Origin: Lytechinus variegatus
Lineage: Eukaryota > Echinodermata > Echinoidea > Temnopleuroida > Toxopneustidae
Reading direction: 5' to 3'
Length of the DNA: 64,000 bases
NCBI RefSeq assembly: GCF_018143015.1
Contig: NC_054743.1
Location: 42,674,922-42,738,921, forward strand
The position numbers were made by a program, and so were the translations under genes. The notes below the pieces were generated by a model that was not told the origin of the DNA, searched no databases, and saw only the letters and a program-made list of their open reading frames with translations. How positions within the stretch are numbered: the first letter of the stretch is position 1; every line of letters begins with the position of its first letter. Positions 1-13,000 of the stretch are shown here, in pieces.

Positions 1-2150
1 TAATGATAATCATGAGCAATGGCCAAAATTGAGCTAAATAATGAAGGATTTCATTCAATAAACTACCGAATACAGCGGGGATCTATACTTACCATTTTTG
101 AAAAATAAAATAAGAACGATCACAATAAATGTATGATGTAGCTCAATCGCTCTCATGATGTCCTGATCTACGTGTTCGTCAATACAGTGTTTGGTTTCAA
201 AGTCTGTCAAGTGCGTGGATATCATCAACGTTCTAAGGCCTTATGAAGTACATGTATGTCTAGCATACATGACTTCGGCATGAAGGGCATTTTAAGTGTA
301 GGTAACGCCCTTTTTAAAGGTAGGGGCCAAGATGCAAGAAAACTTAAAACATACAGGCGTAATGCGTATTTCCTTATCACTTAACATCTATCAATGTTTG
401 GCCTATGCTCCGTCTATAACATATCTTTTAAATAGTCATTATTTTGGGTAGAAATCGCATTTTTGTTGGTTCTCTCTCTCTCTCTTAGAACATATAGAAC
501 TTATCCCTAAATTATCTTTCTGATCCACAATATTTTATTTTTCTGTTTGTGTTTGATTTATTATATTAGCATAAATTATACGCCCCCTCATTTAGTCTTT
601 GTCTTCTCCATTCATCTCTTTAGTGTTCTCTTTCTCATCACTTACTTGCCATCTTTATTCCTACTCTCTCTAATACTTGCACACACACGCGCGCGCGCAC
701 GCCCATGTCCGCTCTCTCTTTCACACACACCCTCTCCCTCTCACACCCACTCACTCACACACGGGTGATGTCATTTTCTCATTTGAATAGTGGGGGTAAT
801 TAATGGAACTCTTTTACGTTCTCCTTTCTTCTTTCTTCTCCTGTTTTCACTTTAATAATGATTGTTTTTTTTTTATTTCAAAATGAACAATCAAAGTCAG
901 TGCTCGCTCACCTCACTTCCCCATGCAGGCCTAATTGTACCGCCTCTGCCCCCACATAACATCATTATATGTCTCCTCTTTATTCCACTTCAAATTTCAC
1001 TATACTTAAATGAAAAGAAGTAAGGTGAATTGAAACAGAAGTATTTTTTTAAAGTTGTTTAATAATGAAGTAAGTCCGCATTTAAAATTCAATATCGTAA
1101 TGATTCAAAAAGGGGCAACATCCAATTAATAACCAAAGCTTAATTGAGAGATGTATCGGATGCACTTATGTTTTTATCCCTCAAAATAATTGTGGTTATT
1201 ATCTTAAATATGTGAATCAAATCCATCATATCGCATCAGAATCATGTTTTGGAAGGTTGGCAAAAATTGATTGCAAATTTCGGTATTAATCGAAAAGGGT
1301 CTAAATCCACTACAATTTTTTAAGGTTTGTTGATTTTAACGCATTGCCCGCAGTTATCCATTCGTATATACGTTTGAATACATGATATGACTGCAATTCT
1401 CTATTATCAGTGAAATTTGATGTAAATAACAGATTTTTACTACTTTTTACCCTAGTCACACTAGAGGCGGAATGAGCCGGAATGCCGTCGGAATGTAAAT
1501 TCTTGGCACATTCTTGAATATTCGAAGTGCATTCTAAAAAATTCTGACTGCATTCTGAGTGCATTCCAAATATTCTGGTCCATTCTTGTGTCCGGTCCGA
1601 ATGTTTTCGGACTTTCGAGGTGAAAAAACTTTCCGTTTTCTTATGTTATTACATAAAATCATATTTTTTTATTTTTTTCATATTTGTGTGAATAATGTCT
1701 CCCTTATAATGAAACAAGTTGCAGCAATAAATATTAAATATCTAATGCACTAAATCAGTGGTCAGTCCAATTTGTCTCGTTCTTGAAGGAAAAAATGAAT
1801 AAACCTAATTTCATATAATAAAATAGAAAAGAACAAGTTAGGATGTGACATCATCAGCCCACCTAATTAATATTCATGTCGACTGTTTTCACAAACTATT
1901 GCCAAACTTTAAAATTCAATAACTTTGTTATTTTTTATCCGATTTTGATGAAATTTTCGGCATTTTGCTCAGTGAATTCTACTCTGTTTATTTAAGCTAT
2001 AAATACTTTCAGCCCGGACCATCCTTTTAAGTAAATCATAAATGTCGAATGTTTTTCTTATCTTCGGTGTAACAGCGAGCACCAATTGAACATGAACATC
2101 TGAGGATGGGAAAATCATCACTCCTGGGGGTTATAGTGTGTATGGATAAT
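1..2150. other. 3' flank of the gene pair, no gene recognised
   Basis: AT-rich DNA without a supported exon. It contains a CA/CT-rich simple stretch (about 660-760), repeated GAATGCATTC-like words near 1480-1590, and near 1910-2040 a decayed half of a MITE whose text (ATCCGATTTTGATGAAATTTT) resembles the copies at 38 and 46 kb. Confidence 0.5.
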
Positions 2151-2188
2151 AACTAGTAATACTAAATCAGGGTATTATTGCCGATAAT

Positions 2189-2760
2189 GAACAAGAAAGT
2201 AGGTACACAAAACATTACTGTATTCATAAATAATTTATTCAAATAACAAAGATGACTTTAAAATAGGTACACGATTAAGCATTATTTATAAATATATTAT
2301 TCAAATAACAAAGATGACTATAAAGTAGGTACACAAAACATTATTTATAAATATATTATTCAAATAACAAAGATGACTATAAAGTAGGTACACAAAACAT
2401 TATTTATAAATATATTATTCAAATAACAAAGAGGACTATAAAGTAGGTACACAAAACATTACTGTATTCATAAATAATTTATTCAAACAACAAAGATGAC
2501 TACAAAGTAAGTACACAAAGCATTATGTATAAATATATTATTCAAATAACAAAGATGACTTTAAAATAGGAACACGATTAAGCATTACTTATAAATATAT
2601 TATTCAAAAGATGAATATAAAGTAGGTACACAAAACATTATTTATAAATATATTATTCAAATAACAAAGAGGACTATGATATATCAGAGAGAGGAGCGCA
2701 CAGTAAGTATGTACACGAAACTTTATTCACAATAAATATATTATTCAAACAACAAAGACA
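2189..2760. repeat. 59-bp minisatellite, about 9 units
   Basis: The units contain CAAATAACAAAGATGAC and AAAGTAGGTACACAAAAC. Two clean neighbours begin at 2281 and 2340, giving a period of 59. There are at least two unit types, one with TTATTTATAAATATATTATT and one with ACTGTATTCATAAATAATTT, partly interleaved. It lies just outside the homology with unit B. Confidence 0.9.
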
Positions 2761-3249
2761 ACTATAACTACCATTTAGGAAGAAATATCAGAGAGAGAGA
2801 GAGAGAGCACAGTCAAAACGCTTTATCCTACATTAACCTTACAGTGGTTGCTTAAGTTCAAGCAACCCTGCTAAATCTATTGATGGTTAAAATAAAAAAG
2901 TAACATTTGTTGGAAACACTTGTTTGAGTTTTTAAACCTACTGTAGGGTTTATGTACTAAACAGCGTTGTATGAAAAATAGTGTTTATACTGTGCAGGTC
3001 GAAAAAGAAGGGGAAGAAGAGAGGGGGTGGTGTCCAAGGGGGAAAGTGTTCAAAAGATAGAAAGATACATGTATACAAGAAAAATCTAATATATAAGATC
3101 CTTATTACGTTTATTAGTTGCAAGTAGGAAGTAAGAAAGATTCCTATTTCATGTCTTTTGATAAAACAATCAACACCCATTAGAGAAGTTACGTTAAAAG
3201 AACGGGAACGTTCCTAAAATATGATTCGATTGACTAATTGAGTAAAGTT

Positions 3250-3495
3250 GATTCTGTTTCTATTTATTTTAATTTCCGTAGGAACTCGACAGGACAGCTT
3301 TTGCTGGTAAACATCAAGCTAGTATATCACCAATTATCTGGGAAACATTTTCGTCTATAGTGGCTGACGGTATAGACGCCAGATATGACTCTCTGGTCTT
3401 TTAATCAAAGTGGAGACAATGTCAGAGTGGGGATTCGAACTCACAACCTTGCGATTATGAGTCCAATCCACATGGTCCTTGGTCCACTCCAACTC
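3250..3495 (-). repeat. tRNA-derived SINE-like insertion
   Basis: The minus strand has CTCATAATCGCAAGGTTG followed by GAGTTCGAATCCCC, a tRNA T-arm with a Pol III B-box, so this looks like the tRNA-like part of a SINE. The corresponding flank of gene B (about 41170-41200) joins the two sides without this block, so it is probably an insertion specific to A. Confidence 0.6.
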
Positions 3496-3758
3496 CCATG
3501 CCTGCGGCAATTACGCTTGAAAATTCTTATCTCTGTCTTATGCATTTACATGGCTTTATCAAGACAAAGTAAAATTGCTTCTGTGATGAAAACGTGGCAA
3601 TGCAATTCCAACGCGTCAACCTTGCATGCCGGATAATTTGCACTTTATAGCCTTTGCATAATTGTCTATTTTATGTTTCGTATTTTGTGATCTCCTGAAC
3701 ATTCCCGTCCAGTAACGTAAAGCCCTTATCAGACTTCCATGACAGTCAATTAACATGG

Positions 3759-4041
3759 CTAAATTAGAAAGCTAACAAGCACATACAACCAAGCAACTAA
3801 AGTGACAAGAAGTAGGAGAATAAACAATAAATTGTCGCAAACGATGGCCACCTCCTGCCACGTCTTGCTAATAACTTCAGGATCACTGCGCATGTTCAGA
3901 TTGTCCGATCTTTGTGGTTTACTAATAGTCTTGACGATATCGTCTGCTTTCGTGTCGTGCGTCCCGTTTTCGTGGTTCTGTGCCGCGATGTTGGTGTTGT
4001 TTTGTAGAGTTTGGTTGGTCACTGAATTGAGTATCCTGAGT
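3759..4041 (-). CDS. Gene A exon 9: rest of cytoplasmic loop, M4 and stop
   Basis: Ninety-three residues and a TAG stop. A polar, Asn/Asp-rich segment is followed by WQEVAIVCDNLLF, the amphipathic helix before M4 in this family, and a leucine-rich M4 running to the C-terminus with almost no tail. The acceptor ctcag aligns with gene B's attag. Confidence 0.9.
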
Positions 4042-7000
4042 CTGAGTGAGAAATTGACGGGCGTGAAAATTACTGTGACAAAAACTTGATTAATAACGTC
4101 TTATACTCTTTGTGGCTTTGGTCGTCTTCGGAGAGGAACTATTAAAATCAAGAATCTAAACCCATTTAACAGTGATGAGTGTTATGATATGTAGGTCGGC
4201 TTGTGGCTTTGGTCGTCTTCGGAGAGGAACTATTAAAATCAAGAATCTAAACCCATTTAACAGTGATGAGTGTTATGATATGTAGGTCGGCTACTTGTGT
4301 CTACATATTCTTTTCAAAATTACTAAAACAATGGAAAAGATATGAATGGCGAAGGAAAGTATCGAAGTGACTGTGACTTTCATGTCACTGTCTGCATGGT
4401 CTGCATGGTCTGGAATAGAACTAAGATCACTGCTAAAACCTACGTCTCCATGTCCCACTGTCCCTCACTTCTGATTTCTAGATTCCAGTATTAATAGATA
4501 TATTGAACGAGATGTTTTCAGTGGTAAGGTGTCGTGCGATCGTAAAACAAAGTAATTCGAGAATCTTCCTGTAACATTGAATCTCATGTCCGGACATGGC
4601 GTCTAAGGTGCTAGAGTACTACATTTCGGACATGGCGTCTAAGGGGCTAGAGTGCCTCATCTTAATAAACGGAGGGTTGCTGTTTTGATCAATGATCGAT
4701 TAATAACAAAGACATAAAAATGAGACATTCTAACCATGGAGCTATAATAGCTCTATGTTCTAACTTCTTTTCGACGTATTAGAAAGGAGTGGGTAATAAT
4801 AACGGTTATACTTCGTAATTCCGAAGGTTCGTAATTCCGAAACACGTAAATTGCCTATACCTCGATGTTTGTTAATCCGAAAACGTAAAAGGGTTCGTTA
4901 ATCCGAACATTTGTGGCGATATTCCGAAGGCTCGTTATTCCGAAGGTTCGATAATCCGTAAACAAAATAAGGTTCGATGTTCCGAAGATTCTTTAATCCG
5001 AAAACGAAATAAGGTTCGTTGTTCCGAAGGTTCGTTTGTTCGAAAACAAAATAGGGTTCGTTAATCATTTCGTTTTCGGACAAAAGAACCTTCGGAATTA
5101 CGAATCTCATTTCGTTTTCGGATTAACGAACCTTCGGAATTATAAACCTCATTTCGTTTTCGGACTAACGAACCTTTGGTATTACGAACCTCATTTCGTT
5201 TTGGGACTAACGAACCTTCGGAATAACGAAGCTTCGGAATTACGAATGTATGCGAATAATAACATATCTTGCTATGCAAGGCTCGCTGGGAGAACAGTTC
5301 AGAAGTGCAATACCTGCTTTTCTGGTTAAAATACGGATTACCATTATTATTGTTTGTTTGTTTGTTTGTTTATTAGTTAGTTTTCCTTCTTTGAAGTGGA
5401 GGAGGGCACTCACTCTTTGACCTTATCCTCAGCACGCAGCATGGCAGTACACTCTGCGTTGGAGTAGAGGCGCATGATGAGCGGGCTCAGCATCGCTCGT
5501 CTTATCCAGTCCGGTATCTGTCGTCTTCCACCAGTGTGGTACAGCCGCAGGACAATGATGGAGCATATCACCTCGGTACAACTTAACCCAATCATCACGA
5601 TGAAGAAGATCACTGTTTTGTCACAATCAGATGGTGCAATATAAAATGGGAGGGTGCTTTATGGTATATGTTCAACAGGTTCAACAAATTAGGATCGGGT
5701 AACTAGTTATTTTGAATGCCATTTTGTTTCCATTATCGCTCAATCGCCGGTATCTTTTCAAATTAGCTCATTAGCATGTACAACTCCCGAGGAATCACAA
5801 ATCCATGCCACCACTGTTCAAATAAAGAAACTGCCTTGACGATTTCATCAAGTAGATATGGCGGCTTAAACATACTAAACCGTGGAAGCTGCATCAGCGG
5901 CCATCGCCAGATCAATATCTTCATGAATTCATTTCCCATCATAATCTCCATAACATGGCAATTAACCACGAATTAATGTGCGTTTGATCGACAATTACTT
6001 TGTTTCATTACTATTCCGTTTTTCAATTTTGAATTTTTCCTTTATTTTGAATTGTTTGTACATGTCATGCCTAGTAAACTTGTATCTTAATATGGAAAAC
6101 GTAAAGTGTAAATGTAAAGCTGATACGTTACCCAAGTATGCCATACATAGTCAAAGACGGGAGTTGGTCAATGCGTTTGCATAATATATTATGTAATAAT
6201 TCCCCAAAAATAATATATCAACGTTTTTTGGCGTAGATTGCTGTACAAGGTAATTCACTGCTTTTCTTTTGAGATTAAACATAACCTTGGAACATTTATC
6301 CTCAGTCAAGTTAATTGCACAATATTAATTTCAATGGGGTTTATACAGAATCACAGTACCATTCACTTTTTTTTAGTTTTAGTTTGTCCTACTTTATTGA
6401 ATATTTACCGATGATAGACGTAGTCTCTCCACTTGGCGGAAGCCTGTCGGCCACGAGCTGCTGGAAGAGGATCAAAGCCAGAAGGTTACTGACGGCCAAA
6501 GTCACCTTCTCACCCGAAGCTGGATGAAGCCAACAGACGAGCACCATCAATACCGTCAGGAGAATACACGGAACAACGACAGTACGGGTGTAGAAACCTG
6601 CAATGCGATTATTTGATTGGCACAAACATGGATGACTGGCTGATTGCATGGATATTTGCATGAAAGCATATTCAGGATGGACATAATCTGATTGACAGGG
6701 TGAACGCATGATCGCAGTAGGTCCATGATCGCATTCATGTCTGAATTAATGAGTTCTTGAAAATTCGCGAAGGAACTAAAGAATTACTGCTTTTGCGATC
6801 TCTTGAATACACGGATATAAGGTCACGAGTCGGTGAATGCATGGGGGGTGGGTGAGAATTCTTTGATTCATGCGTATATGCATGAAAGAATGAACGAATG
6901 CGCACATTTTTATTTTATCCTAATTGAATGCAAAACACATGTGCATGAAATAATTGCCTTAAACTTAGTGTGGATGCGTTTGAATGCATGAATGCATTCT

Positions 7001-10000
7001 TACGTGATTGGATGCACAAATTGATGAACCGACAAGTCCATTCAGCAAAGGAATCTGAATGCATGCAGTGCCAAATATGGATGAATGAGCAAAGAAGCAC
7101 AGACGATATTCAAATACATTCATACCGTGTGAACTATAATTACGGATTAAGAGTGCATGTGCGCTTGAATGAATTACATTTACGGATGGTTGACATAGTG
7201 TTTAAATTCAAATATAAACGTATGAATGCCAAAAAATGACGATCATATGAGAATCATATCTGAATGATCTAATAGATTACATGAACTTAACGCATTCGGA
7301 CATAAACAAAATGTGTTTCTCAGTGTAATCCCAAGATGAATTGCTGGTGTGTATTAATTATAATGAAGATGAACGCAAGGGTGTATAACTGAATACCAAT
7401 ATGATTTTCTAAATATACAGTAAGGGGGTATTCGGAGTGAAATTATTTCAGATATAGGTACCTACTTACTTGATTGTCGGTGGATTTCAAGGACAAATTG
7501 GACTGCAGTCCATGATAAGTCGTAGCAGCAAGAATGAATGAACAGGTTACTTGCTGTTATCTCCTCGAGAACCCAGACTCCATTTTTACGAAAATAAGTC
7601 GCGTTGGCTTCAGCTTCGGTTGACATTCGGAAATTTACCTTATATTAAGGAATACAATAAATAAATGAAAGTTTGTTTAGTGACATTTCATAATTTGGCA
7701 CAATGAGTCCAAAGTTTTGAGGAGCCATACATGGCGTCTTAATCAAAAGTTCTGTAAGTTCGCGAGTAAGTGAAAATCTTGACCCTGTTAAAAGAAAATG
7801 CTATTCATAATACATTTTGTTATATGATATTACACCATCTTTCCTTCATTTTTTTTTTCGTTTTCTCATTTTTTCTATGTGGTGGAACTCCAGTTGCAGA
7901 GGTCATGGCTCACAACTAACGTCCCCGTCTATACGCGGGTATACATATCAATATCCAGGTAATTTTCTTTTTTCACAACTTTCTCTCCCCTTTTTTTAAG
8001 TAATTTGGAGAGAAAGTTCACCGTTAACCCTTTTAACACTTTGAAACGTTTGACGCTTCAAGCCTTAGAATTGTAACGCCGTGCTTCAATTTTAAACCAA
8101 GCAGGAAAAGAAAATTTGCAATTTGAGTTTTTTCCCGTGAATAAAATCGTTGTGCCATGATAATGAGTGATTACAGCAGAAAGGTTTCCGGTTGAATCTC
8201 GGTTTCATGACATTGCTCCGGCGACAATTGCTCCGATGGAAAAAATCTCCATGTTATGCCAAACACAAAACTAAATAAACCCTAATCCTTTAATGTCTTT
8301 ACACTATAATTCTGAACCAAAAAAATCTACTACCATCCTATTAAACAAAATGTTATGCCCTCTAAGATGAGGACCCCATACATTTAAATGGCGAGCAACC
8401 TACCAAAAATCAAAGTCAACTTTTGTTCGTCCGAGGAATTGATGAGTTTGCCAGGGGTGGGTATGGCCCACGCCGGAAACATTCTTATCGATCCTCACAT
8501 ACCGAAGGCAGAGCTGTTAGTTTCCACCTTTGATTATGAGCCTGCAACAGCAGCTCTTAAGTTGGACCGTAGAGAAGTGCGCTCCGAAAGAGACGAGCGT
8601 TCCACTTATTCTAGTACAAAAGCCTCGGTCACAACGCATCCATGCACATACACTTTTCACAGGGCGAGGCCAGTCGGCGTTCCTACTCAGCAGTCTTTGG
8701 CCTCTCCACAAGATATATGGGGAAATCAACTTAGATTTTCAGGAGGAACGAAGGCTTGTTCGTACCACAGCCCCCCCCCCCCCCCCCGTTAAACCACCAC
8801 TAGCTTCCCCACTGGGACCCCAGTTTCAATTTGGTCCCCGTACCCAATTAGATTTTCATGGTCAGGCTCCCGAGCTCAGGGTGGCCGACCAGCACTGTTC
8901 AATCAACATGATCAACTACCCAGACACCTCCACATTGTCCATGTCAAGAGGCCAGTCGAGGTACTCCTCTTGCCGTGCCTCTGTCACACCTGACAGACCA
9001 AAATATACCTCCAGCCGAGCTCTGGGAATATCGGACAGACCAAGGTATACCTTTGGTCGGGCTTCAGGTACACAAGACAGGCTGAGGTATAACTCTAATA
9101 AAACGCCGTATCCGTCATAAGAAGACAGAGGACCATCGTCGGTCCAATTCCACCAACCGATCGGCAGCAAAACTTCAAAGGTTGATTCAACTGTGGGGAA
9201 GAAGGCCATTTTAGTAGGGTCTGCCCTATTGGGAGATCACCTGCACACAAAAGACAAGCAAGGGCTTTAACCTCTGAGAAGGAGGGAAATGGACAGGGAT
9301 CGGAGGAGATGGTGAGTCCTCGATCCATTTAGAGATCCCTGCCTCCACCTTCCCCATTCCATTTAAAGACAGCCAAGCTGAGAAAGAGCCTGGAAACCTC
9401 CAAGGTGACAGAATTCCCTTAGAGGAATTCGCAATAGCCACCAGACATTTCTGGTGAGGCTAAAGATCAAGAGGTTGAAATAGTCATTTGTAGAATTGTT
9501 TTTTTTTTCAACATAGAGTGTTGAGTTGATAGTTGGCAAATTTTTTTGGACACTGCGGCAGCTTTCATCATTATATCAGATAGGCTATTCAATCGCCTCC
9601 AGCCTCGGCCACCCATCCTTAGGTGTGTAGTTCTAGGGGGTTGGCCGAGACATGACGATGGACTGTTTTGTGGTAGGGCCTATCAACATCAGGCTTGGTA
9701 CCCAAATACTCAGCGAGAAGATTCATGTAGCTCGGATAGCAGATGAGATGTTGCTTAGAGTTGATTCATAACGAAAACGCAATGCAAATATTGGCATCCC
9801 AAATGCTATTTTAACCATGAATGGTGAAGACCTACCAATCATACAACGAGAATATTCATAAAACAAGGTGATATGATTGGGAAGGTGTCTAAGTCTTGAT
9901 TGTCGGACCTGACGTAGAACCTTCAGAATCTGTCCCAGTAAGGAGCGCTGCCACTGTGGATATCGGATCTACTTCTTCACCTTCTGGAGCCGCTCTATTG

Positions 10001-13000
10001 AGGGGCTGGCCCAGGGGAACAGGGGTAGAGAAGGCTTCTACTTAAAAAAAAGAAATAGATTTGTACACCTTGTCGATTGAGTAGACGATGTTGTGCAATT
10101 AAGTCAAAGACAAAGGGTCCCAAATATGTCTGTTGAAGAATATCTTTTCCATAGAAATATCCTTTTACAAAGCCAATTCGTTTGAGATCTGAGTATCTCA
10201 GTTGACCCAGCTGAGGTGGCAGAGGACAATTTAGTCAAGATAAAACGGAATCTGACTAAGTCCTCGAGCTCCTCCGCAAGTTTTTTTTTTTTGGACAAAC
10301 AGGGAACTCTTCTACCTCTACAAAGGATTTATGAGAGTGATGTCATGGTGATTCCTGAATCACTAATCATTCGGCTTAGTCATGATCCTCCTTCAGCAGG
10401 GCATGATGGGATCGGTAGCACTCAGCACTACTGATACAGCATGTTGGAACACACGTGCATAGCCAGGTGTGCAACTTGTACAACAAGAAAGCGACCTCTG
10501 GGAGGCATCCTACGAAAAAGTTTTCGTGCGAGCGCTCCCGGCCACGGAACGTGTCCACCTTCAATTCATTATCAATCCTGGTTAGGGCAGATTAATACAA
10601 GGGAGCTCTATTGCCTCAAATAAAGGGGTAATGCTACTCCATCGAACCTAAATATTCTATATGCTTTATGTAACACAAAATGATATAATAGATGCTTATA
10701 ATTTTACTTTTTAATTCTACTACATAATTTTGTCAATAATTTATCACATTATAAAGTTGGTGTGCATCCTTAATTTTATATATTTATTGCATAAATGTAA
10801 TGTACTAATGAAATGAAAAAGCATCAATGAAAAAGTAAATAGTTACTGATATTCTGTATGTATAGATGAATATGAAGAGCTTGATTCTAAAGGAGCTAAA
10901 TCCACTTTTGACCGAAATTGATTTTTGATACAAATACATGTATCTTAGACTTGGCAATCAAGTGCAACACATCGCATTTCAAAAAAGGAAAGTTTGGTAA
11001 AAAGATGAATGCAAATTAGAGTTTTGTTTCAAAAGGAGCTAAATCCAAAACAGTTTTGTTCTTAGAGGAGCTAATTCCATTATGTGGTTATTTCTTAAAA
11101 TATTTCCTATTTTGAATGAAGACAAGACTATGCATTCAATATTTTTGGATTTAGCTCCTTTTTGAATTAGATATCGAAACTGTCCTTAGAAAAGATTACT
11201 CAATATCTTTTTTTTTCTTTTTGTAATTTTCATTGGATAAACATCAGAAAAGAGGTGAAACGTACTCTGCTTGCCATATCTAAAGCAGATATCAACCAAT
11301 AGCGCCATCTCGAGTCCTCAACTACTCATATCTGGCCAGTTTCCTGACCTATAATGCCAGTGTAGTCTAGTAATATAGACCCACTTAAATGATAACATGC
11401 TAATTAACTACTGAATACATTTATACTGCAATAATCATGTTGCCAAGTAGCAAGTAGTAACAATTACTTTTCCTCTCAAAACATTGTAGTTTCTCTATAC
11501 AACAGATACAGTTATAAGTCAATTTATTCTCTGCAGTATTACATATCTGAAAACGTGTATTTTTAGACTATGTATTTATAACACTTCCATTTATTTCAAA
11601 GTAGGATAAAAGAGCAATGTAGATTAAATGCCTTGCTCACGGGCATAGGGACCGCGGCCGGGATCGAACCCCGGACTTTTTGGCCCGAATTCACAAAGGT
11701 GGTTTCTGCAGAAACCATGGTTTTAACCGTGGGTTTTGCTGATTTTGGTATTCACAAAGGTGGTTTCAAATGAAACCATGGTTTCAACCGTGGGTTTTCG
11801 GCATGATTTTGAGTCAACTGTTTTAGGTGGTTTCAAACCGTGGGTTTTAGGAAAACCATGGTTTTTAGGCACATTGACCAATCACAGATCAGTATTTCGG
11901 TACATTGCTGAGCAAGTGCATAGACGACGATAAATCAGCTTTGCACGAAATGAAGAGGAGCGAAGCACTTAATATCGGTATTTGCCGAGCTGTGAGAACA
12001 TCGTAAGTAATTTACCATTTTATAGTGACAATGAATATTTTTTTCTACGTCTGCATGTATTTGTTTGTAAAGAAATATTATAATTAATGCTGTAAATGCA
12101 TGCAAAGTTAAGAGCGGAACGGTTTTCTTGGGATGGAAAAAGCATTATCGCACGCAAGTTATTTTCCAGTCCCACGCGTGAAGTTTTGTGTCCTGTCAAG
12201 AGATAACGAAGAGCTGTCCCACCGGCACCGACTCGCTCAGAAGGCATTATGATATCTTGCTGCATAGCGATAAAATGACAAAGCCGCCCAAGTAGTCAGA
12301 CTTTCAACCACAATTGTGCAAAATTAAAAAAAAATATTCTTAATTTTTACCTTAGCTTAGCTTGATATTAATTTTTAGTATCTAGGCTAGTCTGATTAAA
12401 GAAATGCAGACATGTTTGTAACTACTAACTAAACAGCATAAAAAATATTGGGTCAATTTTTAGTGAATGGGAAAACACTTCATAACTGTGTCTACCTTAG
12501 ATCCTGTCACCAAGTAGTCTAGTGATCACAAAAAATATTTTTCGAAATTCACATATTCAGATCCAACTTGAGAGATGTAGAAGATCTAGCCTCGCGCCCC
12601 TCTGCTCGAGGACTCTAAATCTGATATTTTTTATAATTTTTTTTCATCATGAAGCCGTAGCCCAAGTTAGACACGCTAGTCTAGCCCCTGGCCTTGGGTA
12701 GGCCCTACATGTAGGCCAGGGCTGTGTCAGTGTGTGTCGAAGTTGGTAAACAATGTTAATAATGGAATCCCCTTCAATATCCACATCACTGCCAATTTGT
12801 TAAATACACTGAATTTAATTTGTATACCTTTTTTACACCTTATATAATAAAAGGAATAGATATTCTATAGGGCCTAAATAATCAGATTGATCTGGTGGCC
12901 ATTGCAAAATCTTCCCATCCCTTGCTGCGCACTGCGTAATACAATAGGCTTGACTGGCTTTGTTTACATGATGTAGCTACAATACGATGAGCTACATTAT

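Noticed and set aside
5036..5329. Repetitive frames (HFVFGLTNLRN type) on both strands
   Set aside because: Translation of the inverted minisatellite; no start context or splice support.
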